Source of the DNA: Nitzschia sp. pyKryTriq1
Taxonomy: Eukaryota; Bacillariophyta; Bacillariophyceae; Bacillariales; Bacillariaceae
Direction: 5' to 3'
Assembly: GCA_956465555.1 (NCBI GenBank)
Contig: OY101120.1
Location: forward strand, 2,660,001-2,724,000
Length of the DNA stretch: 64,000 nucleotides
Positions 1 to 10,742 of this stretch are shown piece after piece; the stretch's first letter is position 1, and the number at the start of each line of letters is the position of its first letter. The translations under genes were made by a program, and so were the position numbers. The notes under the pieces are model-generated. The model was not told the origin of the DNA, made no database searches, and saw nothing but the letters and a program-made list of their open reading frames with translations.

Positions 1-1
1 A

Positions 2-3000
2 GTCGGCGGAGCGATCACGGCTTTTGCTTCTACTAGACCCTTTCCCTTTGGAATCATCGGTACGATCTCGGTGTTTGCTTCGACTTATGTCCAAGCTCTT
101 GTCACGACTCTTACTTCGACTTATGTCCAAACTCTTGTCACGACTCTTGCTTCGACTTATGTCCAAACTCTTGTCACGACCCTTACTTCGACTTATGTCC
201 AAGCTCTTGTCACGACTCTTACTTCGACTTATGTCCAAACTCTTATCACGACTCTTGCTTCGTTTCGTCTCTTTGCTCGACGTCTTTTCTTCCAACAGCT
301 TTCGATCCTTTGATCGAGCTCGTCGCTCTTGCTTAACCGAGCCTTCTTTCACACCGACATCTCGATCCTTTGACCGAGCCCGTCGCTCTTTCGAAAGTTC
401 TAGGCGTTTCGCTCGGGCACGCTCTAGAATTGTTGCGGCTTTGGCCGCCCGCTCTTCCTTGTGGCGAGACTTTGAAAGAGCGTCCAAAGAACGACGGACA
501 GTCTTTTCTTTTTCGGACAAAGCACTCTTTTGCAATGTCCGGTCCTTGCTCCGTGTGCGCGATCGACTTTTCCGTTCATCTCCATCCTGTGAAAGCTTGG
601 GCATCGGAGAGTGTGACTTGGCTCGCTCGTTAGCCTTCAATTCGCGATCTCGGCTCAACGACCGTTCTTTGGTCCGTCTGGCGATTCGTTCTGCCCTGGT
701 GGTGGACGTGACTGGTTTCGATTTTGATGCTTTGTCGCCCTTTTCCTCTTTATCCTTTGAAGATTTCTTTTCCTTCTTCTTCTTCTTCTTCTTCTTCGCT
801 GTACTACTCTTCGTTTTCTTGGTCTTCTTTTCCTTCTTGCTTTTCTTGTCCTTGATGGATTTACTTTCCTTGCGTTTTTTCTTCTTCTTCTCCACCTTTT
901 TGGCAGCTTCTACTGACTCGTCTTCTTCTCCGTCGCTGTCCTCGCTCTCCTCTGAAGAAGAAGTAGAACATGACGAGATAGAAACCTCAACGGACGACGA
1001 TGATGACGACGACGACGACGCTGATGATGACGCATCACTATCCTCATCATCAAAGTTCAGCAATACACTTTCCTCGTCGGAGTCTTCCGAGCTCGAGGAG
1101 TCGTCATCGGTATAGGTTTCGGGCTGAGTGGTACCGCCCGTACTAGCCATCACTTTTTCCACAGAGCTAAATGATATGTCCCTGGGGATTCCTGCCGCCT
1201 TGATTTCTTCTTCGGCCTTCTTGAGTTGTATGACGGCATCCATAATCTCAATCGACAGTTCCGCGCTGGCGTCGTCCACGGAAGGTGGTGGATCCGCATG
1301 TTGACGTGGTGGAATCACGCGAGGTTGTTGTGCCGCGTTGTGGTGCGGAACGATATTGGTGGGTGTTGGAAGTGGAAAGGACCGCGGCTGGCCAAATCCA
1401 ACTGGCTCTGCTAGCGCGCGAGATGCTTGAGGAGTCGTCGATGCTGTACCCATGTTGGTAGTTCTTTCGGGAGGGTCAGATCGCATTTGTTCGATCATTG
1501 GAGGCCCATTCGACGGCTCCTCAACCATGGGCATTAGTTGATGCTGCAGGCAATGCTGCCGTGCGGGTTCTTTTGGTCCATTGCTACGATTGCTAGTAGT
1601 CCACTTGGGCAAATACTCGCTCTGAGACATGTCTTCACGGCCCGAAGACAAGGTCTTGTTAGTTCGCAGAGTATAGAGAGTCCATGTGCTCTCCGATTTT
1701 TCGGCAGACGAATCATTGTCGGAAGATCCACTACGTGCCCCACCTCCTCTCGCCCCCTGCCCCACATCATTTCCATTGGCGATTTGCGCCAAAAGCCAGT
1801 CTCCAGCATCTTGTTCCGAGTAATCGTGGCTATAGCCACGAGCTCGCTGCTGTTGTTGCTGTTGTTGATGGTGCATCATTTCATCCTCGTATTCTTGATG
1901 TTGCTGATGAAAACGAGGATCTCGTTGGTCGTACTCAAACTGTTGTTGTTGTTGTTGCTGCTGCTGCTGATGTTGAAGATGCATCGCTTCTTCGTGTTGC
2001 TGTTGTTGATCATACTCTAGTTGCTGTTGTTGTTCTCGTTGGAACCGAGGATCCCGAGGGTCATAACCACCACCTGCAGACTGATATTGCTGCTGCTGCT
2101 GTTGCTGCTGCTGATTTTGTGGATCAAAGTTATCATCGTATTGTTGAGGCCATTCATCATAGTCACCACTTCTTTCACTTCCTGATGAGGAATGATCGTT
2201 TGTCGTCGTCGAGGATTCACAATCCGAAGAATAAAAGCTTTTCGCTGCCGACGTTGCAAAGGATTCGTGAAAGGCATTCATCATGATTGCATTTGCAGCA
2301 TTCGTGGCATTATTATTGTTCTGATTATTATTATTCGGAGGCGGAGGAGGATGGTGTGATGACGACACAAAGGGGCGATTGGAGAGATTCATTTGATTTA
2401 CTTGTGCTTGCAGTAAGGCCATGTTGGCACTGGGCGGTGGTGGTATTGCATTTTTTGGATTTGGATTTGGATTTGATGCATTACTCAAATCAGCATTCAT
2501 ACTTTCAATTTGTTGCACTTCAGATTCGAGACGTGCCATAAAGCCTGCAATATCGCTACCGGCGGGCAAAGGTCTTCGGCGGGATGGTGTTTTGCGGGCG
2601 GGATGATCCTCATCCGGAAGTGCCGTGTGAGCTGCCGATGGCTTGACGAATCGCTTGTATTCGGAATGCTGCTGCTGCTGCTGCTGCTGTTGGTCGTGAC
2701 TTGTAGTACTGTTGGTATGATAAGAAGTCCTTAAGAGGTCATTGGAACTTTTTTGTCGAATGATTTTTTGTTCCAATTCCTGGGTTTCAGCTTCCAGTTG
2801 AGCGACGACGGTAGCCAGGTCGTCCGCTGTGTCGGATAATGATGATGATGATGCTGATGCTGATGGATTATTCTTGCCAACAACACTGTCCATGAATGTT
2901 GATAAATTCCTTTGAGAGTTTCTTCGAATCAGGTCATTTTGACTTTCCGTCTTTTTGATTTTTTGTTCAATTTCTTCATTTTCAGCTTCGAGTTTGGCTA

Positions 3001-4156
3001 TCATCAATGCCAAATGTTCTTTTTCTTGTTGAATATGGTTCAATGCTGAAGGAGGAGATAGTAATCCTGCTGCTGCAGCAGCTGATGATGAGGATGTTAA
3101 TGAGGATGGCCTGTCGGCGGTCGCTCTGGCTGGTTTCATGGGCGATTCATTAGAATCCAATGTCGAATCCCCATCGCTGTCACTGTTGCTGTTGTAGTTG
3201 CCACTGCTGCTGCTGCTGCTGCTGCTACTACTCGATAGTGAGGCATCGTCAGCATAATAGCCACCCTGCTGGTGCTGCCGTTGCTGCAGTTGTTGTTCCT
3301 GTTGCAGTTGTTGTTCTCGCATCAGTTGTTGTATTTCCATAGACCCATCTCCACCATATCTTCCGCTGCTTTGAAAACTTTTACCGGACCCAGCACTCCC
3401 ACCACTTCTCAAAGACTTTTGACTTCCGACTCGTCGAAGAATACTATTTCGAGCATTAGCATTATTGACAGTATTTGCAGTATTGTTAGCATTCTGCAAA
3501 AGTCCCGCAAATTGCATCGATCCATCCCCTTCCTTATTGGAATGATTCGTATGACTTTGAAAACTATGGGCGGAATTATTTTGGGAATGCACACTTTTCA
3601 AGGATCGATTGCTCCCCACTCTTCTCAAAGGAGCAGCAGCAGTGCGAGATGTTGAAGTTGTTGCTGTTGTTGTTGAGGGTGGTCCCCCCATTAAATCTTT
3701 TATTAACGATCTCTTGAGCTTGGAACTCATTATTTGAACGGGAGAAGGGGACAAGGAGGCCCGCATTAGCTGAGGAGTGCTCGAATTCATGGCCAAAATA
3801 TTGCCAGTCGAAGACGAGTAGTACAGCTGGTCGTTGTTGTTGTCGTTGTTGTCGTTGTTGTCGTTCCTTATTCCTCTTTGCTGATATTGCTGCTGCTGAT
3901 ATTGTTGCTGCTGATATTGCTCATACTGATGCTGCTGCATCATCAAGTTGGGATTGCTGCTGCTGCGGCTATAATTATACGATGGTGGGCGTCGTTGTTG
4001 CTGTTGCTGTTGCTGTTGTTGGTAGGCAGAAGAAGTAGAAGGAAGAGTGCTGTAACGGGCAGCAGGTGGATCCTGAGCGCCGCCACCACCACCACCACCA
4101 CCACCACCCATGCCGCCCCGTCCATTCAGACCGCTGTAGGAATAAGACTTTTGCAT
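2..4156 (-). CDS. Large Gln/Asn/Ser-rich coiled-coil protein with basic 12-residue repeats (C-terminus outside window)
   Basis: One uninterrupted reading frame of about 1385 codons runs leftward from the ATG at 4156 and is still open at the window edge. It starts MQKSYSYSGLNGRGG, followed by poly-Gly, poly-Gln and Asn-rich tracts. Two short segments resembling one another (around 2950-3010 and 2770-2830; HLALMIAKLEAENEEIEQK and LATVVAQLEAETQELEQK) have coiled-coil heptad character. An acidic Ser-rich stretch (about 950-1110) is followed by a Lys-rich tail (about 640-900), then by five 36-bp repeats encoding SKSRDKSLDISR at 80-259. No catalytic domain is recognisable. The Lys/Arg/Ser-rich C-terminus suggests a nuclear or nucleic-acid-associated protein, but that is inference. 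Poly-Q stays in the same frame throughout, which argues for one exon. Gene identity is confident, function unknown. Confidence 0.75.
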   Translation of the reverse strand, partial: MQKSYSYSGLNGRGGMGGGGGGGGGGAQDPPAARYSTLPSTSSAYQQQQQQQQQRRPPSYNYSRSSSNPNLMMQQHQYEQYQQQQYQQQQYQQRGIRNDNNDNNDNNNDQLYYSSSTGNILAMNSSTPQLMRASLSPSPVQIMSSKLKRSLIKDLMGGPPSTTTATTSTSRTAAAPLRRVGSNRSLKSVHSQNNSAHSFQSHTNHSNKEGDGSMQFAGLLQNANNTANTVNNANARNSILRRVGSQKSLRSGGSAGSGKSFQSSGRYGGDGSMEIQQLMREQQLQQEQQLQQRQHQQGGYYADDASLSSSSSSSSSSSGNYNSNSDSDGDSTLDSNESPMKPARATADRPSSLTSSSSAAAAAGLLSPPSALNHIQQEKEHLALMIAKLEAENEEIEQKIKKTESQNDLIRRNSQRNLSTFMDSVVGKNNPSASASSSSLSDTADDLATVVAQLEAETQELEQKIIRQKSSNDLLRTSYHTNSTTSHDQQQQQQQQHSEYKRFVKPSAAHTALPDEDHPARKTPSRRRPLPAGSDIAGFMARLESEVQQIESMNADLSNASNPNPNPKNAIPPPPSANMALLQAQVNQMNLSNRPFVSSSHHPPPPPNNNNQNNNNATNAANAIMMNAFHESFATSAAKSFYSSDCESSTTTNDHSSSGSERSGDYDEWPQQYDDNFDPQNQQQQQQQQQYQSAGGGYDPRDPRFQREQQQQLEYDQQQQHEEAMHLQHQQQQQQQQQQFEYDQRDPRFHQQHQEYEDEMMHHQQQQQQQRARGYSHDYSEQDAGDWLLAQIANGNDVGQGARGGGARSGSSDNDSSAEKSESTWTLYTLRTNKTLSSGREDMSQSEYLPKWTTSNRSNGPKEPARQHCLQHQLMPMVEEPSNGPPMIEQMRSDPPERTTNMGTASTTPQASRALAEPVGFGQPRSFPLPTPTNIVPHHNAAQQPRVIPPRQHADPPPSVDDASAELSIEIMDAVIQLKKAEEEIKAAGIPRDISFSSVEKVMASTGGTTQPETYTDDDSSSSEDSDEESVLLNFDDEDSDASSSASSSSSSSSSVEVSISSCSTSSSEESEDSDGEEDESVEAAKKVEKKKKKRKESKSIKDKKSKKEKKTKKTKSSTAKKKKKKKKEKKSSKDKEEKGDKASKSKPVTSTTRAERIARRTKERSLSRDRELKANERAKSHSPMPKLSQDGDERKSRSRTRSKDRTLQKSALSEKEKTVRRSLDALSKSRHKEERAAKAATILERARAKRLELSKERRARSKDRDVGVKEGSVKQERRARSKDRKLLEEKTSSKETKRSKSRDKSLDISRSKSRDKSLDISRSKGRDKSLDISRSKSRDKSLDISRSKSRDKSLDISRSKHRDRTDDSKGKGSSRSKSRDRSAD
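80..259 (-). repeat. Five 36-bp in-frame tandem repeats
   Basis: Five consecutive 36-bp units (80-115, 116-151, 152-187, 188-223, 224-259) differ at only a few positions. On the minus strand each encodes SKSRDKSLDISR (one copy has G for the second S). The array lies in the basic C-terminal part of the large gene. Near-identity suggests recent unequal exchange. Confidence 0.9.
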
Positions 4157-5517
4157 TTTGTGTTTTAAAAGGAAAGGACTCTCTACTTGAGGGTAGACAG
4201 TAGAGTAGAGTAGAGTATCGTCGCGTAATAACTGCTGTTGGTTATGCGATTTCATATAAAAGATGAGTGCCTTTCGTGAGCGAGGACGGTGCGGTTGCGA
4301 TCACATATAATAGCGGGCGAACCTCTACTCCTTTTGTCCCGAGTACGAGTACCAGCAGGTACTGCGTAGGCCCAATGAAACAGTCATTTCGGTCGTTCGT
4401 TTGCGATCGAAAATCCAAGATGCTGTATTTGGGCATACCGCACCGGTAGTATTAGAGGTACTTTTTATATTATTATTTTTTGTAAGTCGCGTAGGGGAGA
4501 AAAAGTTTCACCGAAAAAGATAGTTTTGGGGAGACCCAATCCCCCCTCCCTGCCTTTCAATCCCAAAATTCTCCCAAAAGGAAGCGCAGGTACTATATTA
4601 CCGTACCAGGTTCGTACCTGGGTACCGGTACGATACCAGTACCAGGTACCGCGGTACGCAGGTGCTTCTTCATTCTTCACAAACTGTTGACGAAGGCCAG
4701 GCATCATGCCTCTATGTAGCATGTTGTGTACACTACCTGGTACCGGTACGTTGGTGGTACAAGTACCAGGTACTGTACCGCTACATTTTGTGTACAGTAC
4801 CTGGTACCGGTACGTTGGTGGTACAAGTACCGCTACATTTTGCGGAACAGTTGGCCGCGAAGACGTCGAAGACGTCGAAGACGTCGAAGACCAACAAAAA
4901 ACGTCGATGCGACGTTCGTGACAGGCCATCATGTACCGGTACCAGTACCTGGAAAGAACACCGCGTGCGTGTGTGCCCGGAGACGACGACTCTACCAGTT
5001 CGTTGTTGTGGAAAGGTGAAATGGGATAATGATGATGTTCTGGTCGTGGCGGTGATCGCGTCCGCCTGTTCTCCTACCCAATTTCGATTCAGTGGTTGGG
5101 GTTGTGTTCATTCATTATTATTCGTTGAATCCATGTGGCCGCGTGAAAACAGTCGTTAATTAAATAATTCAAGTGAAAGTTCCATTCAGCTGGTTTTGGG
5201 GATGGTCTTATTAGCACATATTTAATAAAACGAAGTGCGTGGCTTGAAGAACGTCGTGTTCTTCGCCAGATTACGGAACAGTTTCGCTCTTCGCAAGCTC
5301 GCTTGTAGCTCGTTTGTGTACGCGTGTGTTTGTTCTGCCTCGTTAGTACGAGAATGCACGGTGCGCGGCCAAGCCACTACCGACGTGATGGTGGCCATGA
5401 AAACAAAATTCTCAATACACGCAACTGACTGACTGGCAACTGCCGAAACGAACCGAACACCATCGCACGCAGCATGAGGAAGGTCGCACACACAAAAACT
5501 AAACACGATAAACGATC
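4157..5517. other. Divergent intergenic region with GTACC/GGTAC repeats
   Basis: This spacer separates two divergently transcribed genes. At 4590-4960 it is dense in GGTACC, TACCGGTA and GTACCAGGTAC palindromes. A unit of about 64 bp containing TACCTGGTACCGGTACGTTG is directly repeated (about 4735 and 4799), and a 9-bp GAAGACGTC unit repeats at about 4859-4890. ORFs crossing it are low-complexity and have no family resemblance. No gene is supported here. Confidence 0.6.
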
Positions 5518-6980
5518 ATGATGATGAAATCAACAGCACGGGGGAAAAAGGAAGAAAGTACTACTGCTACTAGTAGTAATAGCGCCATGTTGTTGGCGAA
5601 GGGAGAACATCTACTAGTAGTAGAGGATGAGCAGATTAAACAGAAGGAAGATGATGGTATCCTCGAGGTCGAGGACACAAACGGCGGCGTGGAACAACGA
5701 GAAGGACAAGAGGAGAACAAGGGACGAGGAGAATCATCATCTTCATCGTCTTCTTCTGCTAATGGTGTTGCTAATGATGATGCTGATGATGATCACGATC
5801 CTCCTGAGATGGATGGATTGATCCAGCATCGAGATCTTCGCGCTGATGACGTGCTACAAGGAAGAGGTAAGAGCAGAACAAGGCGATGGACGATGAGAAC
5901 CGCAATCGTATTACGTAATGAAGGATTGTGTCCGTCCTCACCGCTAGGTTTTCTTGGTACTCTTGTCACAACCGCACTACTATAGGCACTGGTCCCAACG
6001 AATACGTTGGCAACGTTCGGTATCGCGCTCTCATTCATCACGTCTTGGAGCGAGATACTACTGCCCCGATCGCGTCCCCCACGGAATATCCAGCCTTCAC
6101 GATGGCAGAGAACAAGAGGGATTTCGCGCGCCAGATCATTCAAACTATCAAATCTCGGGGTGGCAGATTCTTGGAACGATCTGCGGTCGTTGACCTTCCC
6201 CGGGAGGATGATGCTTCCTCAAACAATGTGGTAGTACTTTACCGCGAAGTGACTGATCGAGTTGCGATTGAGAAGACGACGCAAGGCTTCCGCCATCAGC
6301 TGAGACTGGTGCGCAGTAGTATGAATGATGGTGCTGGCGGCGATAACAAGCCAAGAATCCATCCGACTCGTCAAATCACCACTGTTAGCGCTAGTAGTCC
6401 CGATAGTGCTAGTAGTAAGCGACAAGGTTGTGAACTCAAAGAAGAGTCTCCTGCTTCCAAGATGAGGAGACGACTCGAGGAATCATCCATTTCGCGCGTC
6501 GCTGTTCCGCCTACTTCCCAGTTCTTCACGCCAGCCACAGGTAGAGTCGAGAGTGTCCTACTACAAGCGCACCTTGATGGACAAATGTTCTTTCCTATGA
6601 ACATCCTGGTCGCAAGGACGCTTTCCGATTGGAATCTCTCCAACAATTCCCGCTTTGTTGCTGCAATGCCCTCCTCGCTCGGTCATGAGGACTCGATCGT
6701 CGCCGCTTTCGTGGCACGGCTACAACGTCATCAACAGCAGCAGCGAGAGCAGCAAGTGCTGGTTCTACAGCAGTCAGCACAAGCCCTAAGCATCTCGCCT
6801 TACAATTCTATGTTTGCGATGACCTGCAGAGGTCCGCCACCAGAAAGACACTTTCCTTCTCGTCAACAGATGATGGAAATGTCGTCACCCCTTCAGAGTT
6901 TACGGGAAGTTCAACAGCAACAGCGACAGCAGCAACTACGTCAGCTGACAGAGATGCTTCTCGCACCACCACAAGAATAG
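5518..6980 (+). CDS. DUF6824-domain protein, two exons
   Basis: Exon 1 is 5518-5866 and exon 2 is 5986-6980, joined across a 119-nt intron (GTAAGA...TATAG). Splicing gives 447 residues and rebuilds the conserved block DVLQGRG-TGPNEYVGNVRY, followed by FARQIIQTIKSRGGRFLER. That is the signature of the DUF6824 family, which is expanded in diatoms: a DVLxGRG loop, then GN(V/I)R(F/Y), then GGRFL. The intron falls exactly after the GRG codons. Upstream of the domain is an acidic Ser/Asp-rich leader (residues about 15-100); downstream is a Gln-rich tail (LREVQQQQRQQQ). No function is established for the family; nuclear or regulatory roles are speculative. The ATG at 5518 is the first in an open frame. 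Confidence 0.8.
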
Positions 6981-8103
6981 CAAGCAGCGCGCGTCATATC
7001 GATAAGAAATGCATTCATCGGACAACAACAAGCAACAAGACCAACAAGACCAACAAGACCAACAAGACCAACAAGACCAACAAGACCAACAAGACCAACA
7101 AGACCAACAAGACGAACAAGACCAACAAGAACAACCAGACCAACAAGAAGAACAAGAACAAGACCGCCATGGGGGCGGGCGCACTCAAGAATATATTATA
7201 ATGAACCCGGCGGGGCCGACGACTTTCATACTCTTTTGCATTGCTGTTTTGCACAACGACATCATCATCATCATCATCATCATCACCATCAGCATCACCA
7301 TCCTCAGCCAAAGGCACCACCGCATCAACCAGCACCAGCACCACCAGCAAAATATGACCTTTCATACTAACTGCATACACCGCACGTACCGGGGGTAGTA
7401 CGACCAGCACTGATTAGTCAACTTCTTTATTATTATATATAAACATGGATCATCTACTAGTATAGAAACAGTACCAGCAGGAGTACTGGTACTTTTACAC
7501 ATATCAACAATAGAATGATCATACTACAATGGTGCTGTGGTACTAGTGTTATACCGTATTATCGTGCTATTATGCGTGCGAGGATGCATGGAAAAAGCCC
7601 GCGGCGACTGCGATGATCGTCGAACGCCGCGCTTTTTTTTGGGGACGAAATCCCGGGTACGCCGGATTCGCGAGGGAGCGGGAAGCTTCCCGTCGTACCG
7701 GTACATAATACTGTTCGTACTTATTGCACCCCACGCACGCGCGATTGCGAAGCTGCTACAGTACTGGTACGACACCGCAAACGACATACCTTCGGCACCA
7801 ATCAATAATCTACGGCGCGCGTTCCCGCGTAAATTCTTCTTTTCTTCGCAAAACATAGACGTACCGGTGTGACAACCTCTCAAAACTAAAAAACTTCCAT
7901 CACATATATCGCATCCTTTATCCTTTCCTTTTTATTGTCACCGTACCGACCGCTCTCTCATCTCGCATCGGTTGACACGCGCCTTCGTTCTCATAATATA
8001 TTACGATTGTTGAAGCCTCGCACAATAACCTCTAGCTTGGCTTTTCATTGAAAGAATATTTCAACCCAACCCAACCCAACCCAACCCAAGCATACATAAT
8101 ATA
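6981..8103. other. Intergenic region with a 9-bp repeat tract
   Basis: An ATG-initiated ORF at 7009-7398 is dominated by the (CAAGACCAA)n tract and (ATC)n, so it looks like repeat rather than gene, although a short Q/D-rich peptide cannot be excluded. The rest has GTACTGGTAC-type palindromes (7470-7500, 7690-7780). A (CAACC)n run at about 8061-8088 lies just before the transporter start and probably sits in its leader. Confidence 0.5.
7030..7156. repeat. 9-bp tandem repeat (CAAGACCAA)n
   Basis: About a dozen copies of a 9-bp unit encode Gln-Asp-Gln on the plus strand. The right-hand end degrades to CAAGAACAA variants. Confidence 0.85.
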
Positions 8104-8335
8104 ATGGTAGGCATGACTACTACCGACGTCCATCATACTGCTCGTCATTTTACTGCTGCTGCTGCTGCTGCTGATCGCAGCAGTAATAATAATAATCATA
8201 ATCATAATCATAATCAAAATGAACGATCCCCGTTGCTCCTCATGACTCATGTTTCCATGGAAGCTGGTGGCGCCGGCATTGACGACAGGGACGACGCTGG
8301 CGACGAAGAAGGGACCAATGATGGTAGCGATGATA

Positions 8336-8372
<37 letters not shown>

Positions 8373-8624
8373 GCCACTCGCCCTTCAGCAATTTCATGCG
8401 GCTAGTGGGGGTGCTGCCACGGTGGAGGAAACCATGACGAATCTTGCCAAGACTTGCATGGGCACGGGATGCTTAGCTCTTCCATTTGCGGCCAAGCAAG
8501 GAGGACTCTTATTGACCGTCTTTGGACTTTTGGGGATTGCGTTTTGGAATGTCTTTTCCAGTCAACGTCTCTCGGCGTGTTGGGATATGCTTCAGGCGCC
8601 TCTCCAACGAGCCTTGCCAAATGA

Positions 8625-8661
<37 letters not shown>

Positions 8662-10143
8662 CCTACTACTACGACTACTACTACTAATGCTGCCAAGCAG
8701 TCCTTGCATCGACGGAGAGTATCCCTCATCAACATGTCGGCGTTACAGCCGCCTCCCCGAGGAACTGCCACGCTCGGAAAAGTGGCCTGGTATGCCTTGG
8801 GACCAATGGGCTTGTTTGTTTTGGACGCCCTGACGGTTCTCTTGTTGCTCGGAATTATCATTGCCTACAATGACGCGGTGCGGGTCTTTTTGAAAGGGAC
8901 ACCCTTTACGACGCATTCGGATGTGATGGATGCCATCATCATTGCGCTCTTGATTGCACCCCTGAGTGTCGTTCCGGATATGGGCTATTTGACCAAAACA
9001 TCGGCGGGGGGACTGACTGTTTTGGGTATTACTTTGCTGGTCGTTGCGGGGTATGGTCTATTCCATCCCAGCAGCACCAGAATAAACACGACAAGTAGTA
9101 GTATTGGCGGTGGTGGGGGTGGTGGTGGTGATGATGATGGGGACGAAGGTACTATTATTTCCATCATGGCATCGATACAGTCGATTCCTTGGTTTCCTGT
9201 CGATGGATTGACCGGGGCCAGTCAATGGTTTGGATGTTGTGTGTTTGGCTTTGGGATTGTTCCCTTGACCTTTAATTTTCGAGAATCCATGGCCGAACCC
9301 GCCAAGCTATCTCAGGCGACCACGGCAGCCCTGGTTTTGGTGGCAGTTACCTATATTGCTATTGGATTGGGATTGTTAGTATTGTTTCCCAACATTCATG
9401 GAGATGTCTTGTCGGAATTGCCCGACCAAGGTTGGGTGCCTGTCTTGACCCGACTGGCCATGGTGATCGTCGTCATGGCGACAGCACCACTTTTGATTGT
9501 CCCCTGTGGAGAAATTTTGGAAGGCAAACTCTTGTCGTCATCGTCGTCGTCGGCATTGTCTTCGGATGCTGCTGGTACTACTTCTACTGAACACGACGGC
9601 GTCGATCATGAAGAACAACAACATCATCATCATCATCATCATCACGATCACGATCATCACCGAAAACACCAAGAACAACATCGCAGGTTGCAAATTTATG
9701 TTCGGTTTGGAATTTGCTTTGTGACCGTGGGCATTAGTGTCGGAATTCCTGAATTTGTCAGTGTCTTGACGTTTGTGGGATGGTGAGTAACAACTATTAT
9801 TATGGTACGAAACGTTGTTGTGTTTCCGCTCGTCCACTGATATTCTGACTCCTCTGTCCTCGCTTCTCCTCCTTCTCCTCTCCTTGATTCATTCCAAAGC
9901 TTTTGCGTAGCATTTGTCAGTTTTTGCATACCCCCCTGTTTACATTTGGTACTAAGGATTCGACAATTGCAACAACCTACGACGAGTAGCAGCAACCGTC
10001 GAATACTGCATTGGACCTCCATTGTGAAATCGCAGTGGAGCTATGTATGGGTCGACATTCTATTCTTGGTATGGGGACTGGCAGCTACGGGGATCAGTAC
10101 GGCCTTTGTCTTTCGACATTCTCTCATGACTTCTGAACAATAA
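8104..10143 (+). CDS. AAAP-family amino-acid transporter (SLC32/36/38-like), two exons
   Basis: Exon 1 is 8104-9782 and exon 2 is 9900-10143. The 117-nt intron (GTGAGT...AAAG) splits a Cys codon, giving a 640-residue protein with the core FVGCFCVAFVSFCIPP. The first membrane segment carries the family hallmark around TMGTGCLALPFAAKQGG (residues about 115-140), as in amino acid/auxin permeases that move neutral amino acids with H+ or Na+. About ten to eleven hydrophobic segments follow, ending with YVWVDILFLVWGLAATG. The hydrophilic N-terminus has an Asp run. One inter-membrane loop has a poly-Asn/Thr insert (about 178-198), and another has a His-rich cluster (about 505-520). Substrate and membrane are not deducible. 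Confidence 0.88.
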
Positions 10144-10742
10144 TAATAATGCTATTAATAATAATAATAAAAAACGCTGAGTTGCGGATGATGATGGACG
10201 ATGGATGATGAATGCTGCTAATACTGATGATTCATTCTGGAACCCAGCATTATTGGTCGTCGAGGTACCTACGGTACCTCTCTCGTTTGTATATGTAGTA
10301 GTAGAGGAGTGTTGACTAATACGATTAGAAAGTAGTAACTACGCTGTACTGACGACTCGTCAAGTACATACCGAAGATAGCTCTACTCTACAACACATGA
10401 TGTAGTAATGAGAGTGGAGTACTACGATTAGAAAGTGGCAACTACTGCTCACTCTACTCACTCGTCAAGAGCTCTCTACTAGCTAGAGTAGAGTTCTACT
10501 ACTAGAGTAGAGTAGCAGTAGAGCTCTACTACTCTAGAGTAGAGTAAATTCGCGATGCCTCTCGTGGTTCTGCTGATTTGACACTCTGCCGACCGATACT
10601 ATGCTCTCTCTCACACATTATTGGCTAATATAGACAACGATTGCTTGCTTTCTCCTTCTACTGAATACACAATGCTATCATACGTACTGTCCTACTAATG
10701 CTACTAATAAGCTAAGCTGTAGAGGTATACAGTCAGTAGAGT
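10144..10742. other. Intergenic region between convergent genes
   Basis: The region holds AGTAGAG/CTCTACT repeats and inverted repeats at about 10385-10550 (for example ACTCTAGAGTAGAGT) and a GGTACCTACGGTACC element near 10265. No ORF with family resemblance was found. It probably holds the 3' ends of the transporter and the HSF gene. Confidence 0.5.

Noticed and set aside
24-1115. Plus-strand ORF with repeated LMSKLLSRLL sequence
   Set aside because: It begins on TTG and is the antisense shadow of the basic repeats of the minus-strand gene, whose frame stays open for over 4 kb.
7009-7398. ATG-initiated Q/D-rich 129-codon ORF
   Set aside because: It consists almost entirely of 9-bp and ATC microsatellites and has no conserved segment; listed as repeat only.
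8061-8088. (CAACC)n run that looks telomere-like
   Set aside because: Diatom telomere repeats are normally TTAGGG-type, and five short units just upstream of a gene are better seen as a leader microsatellite.
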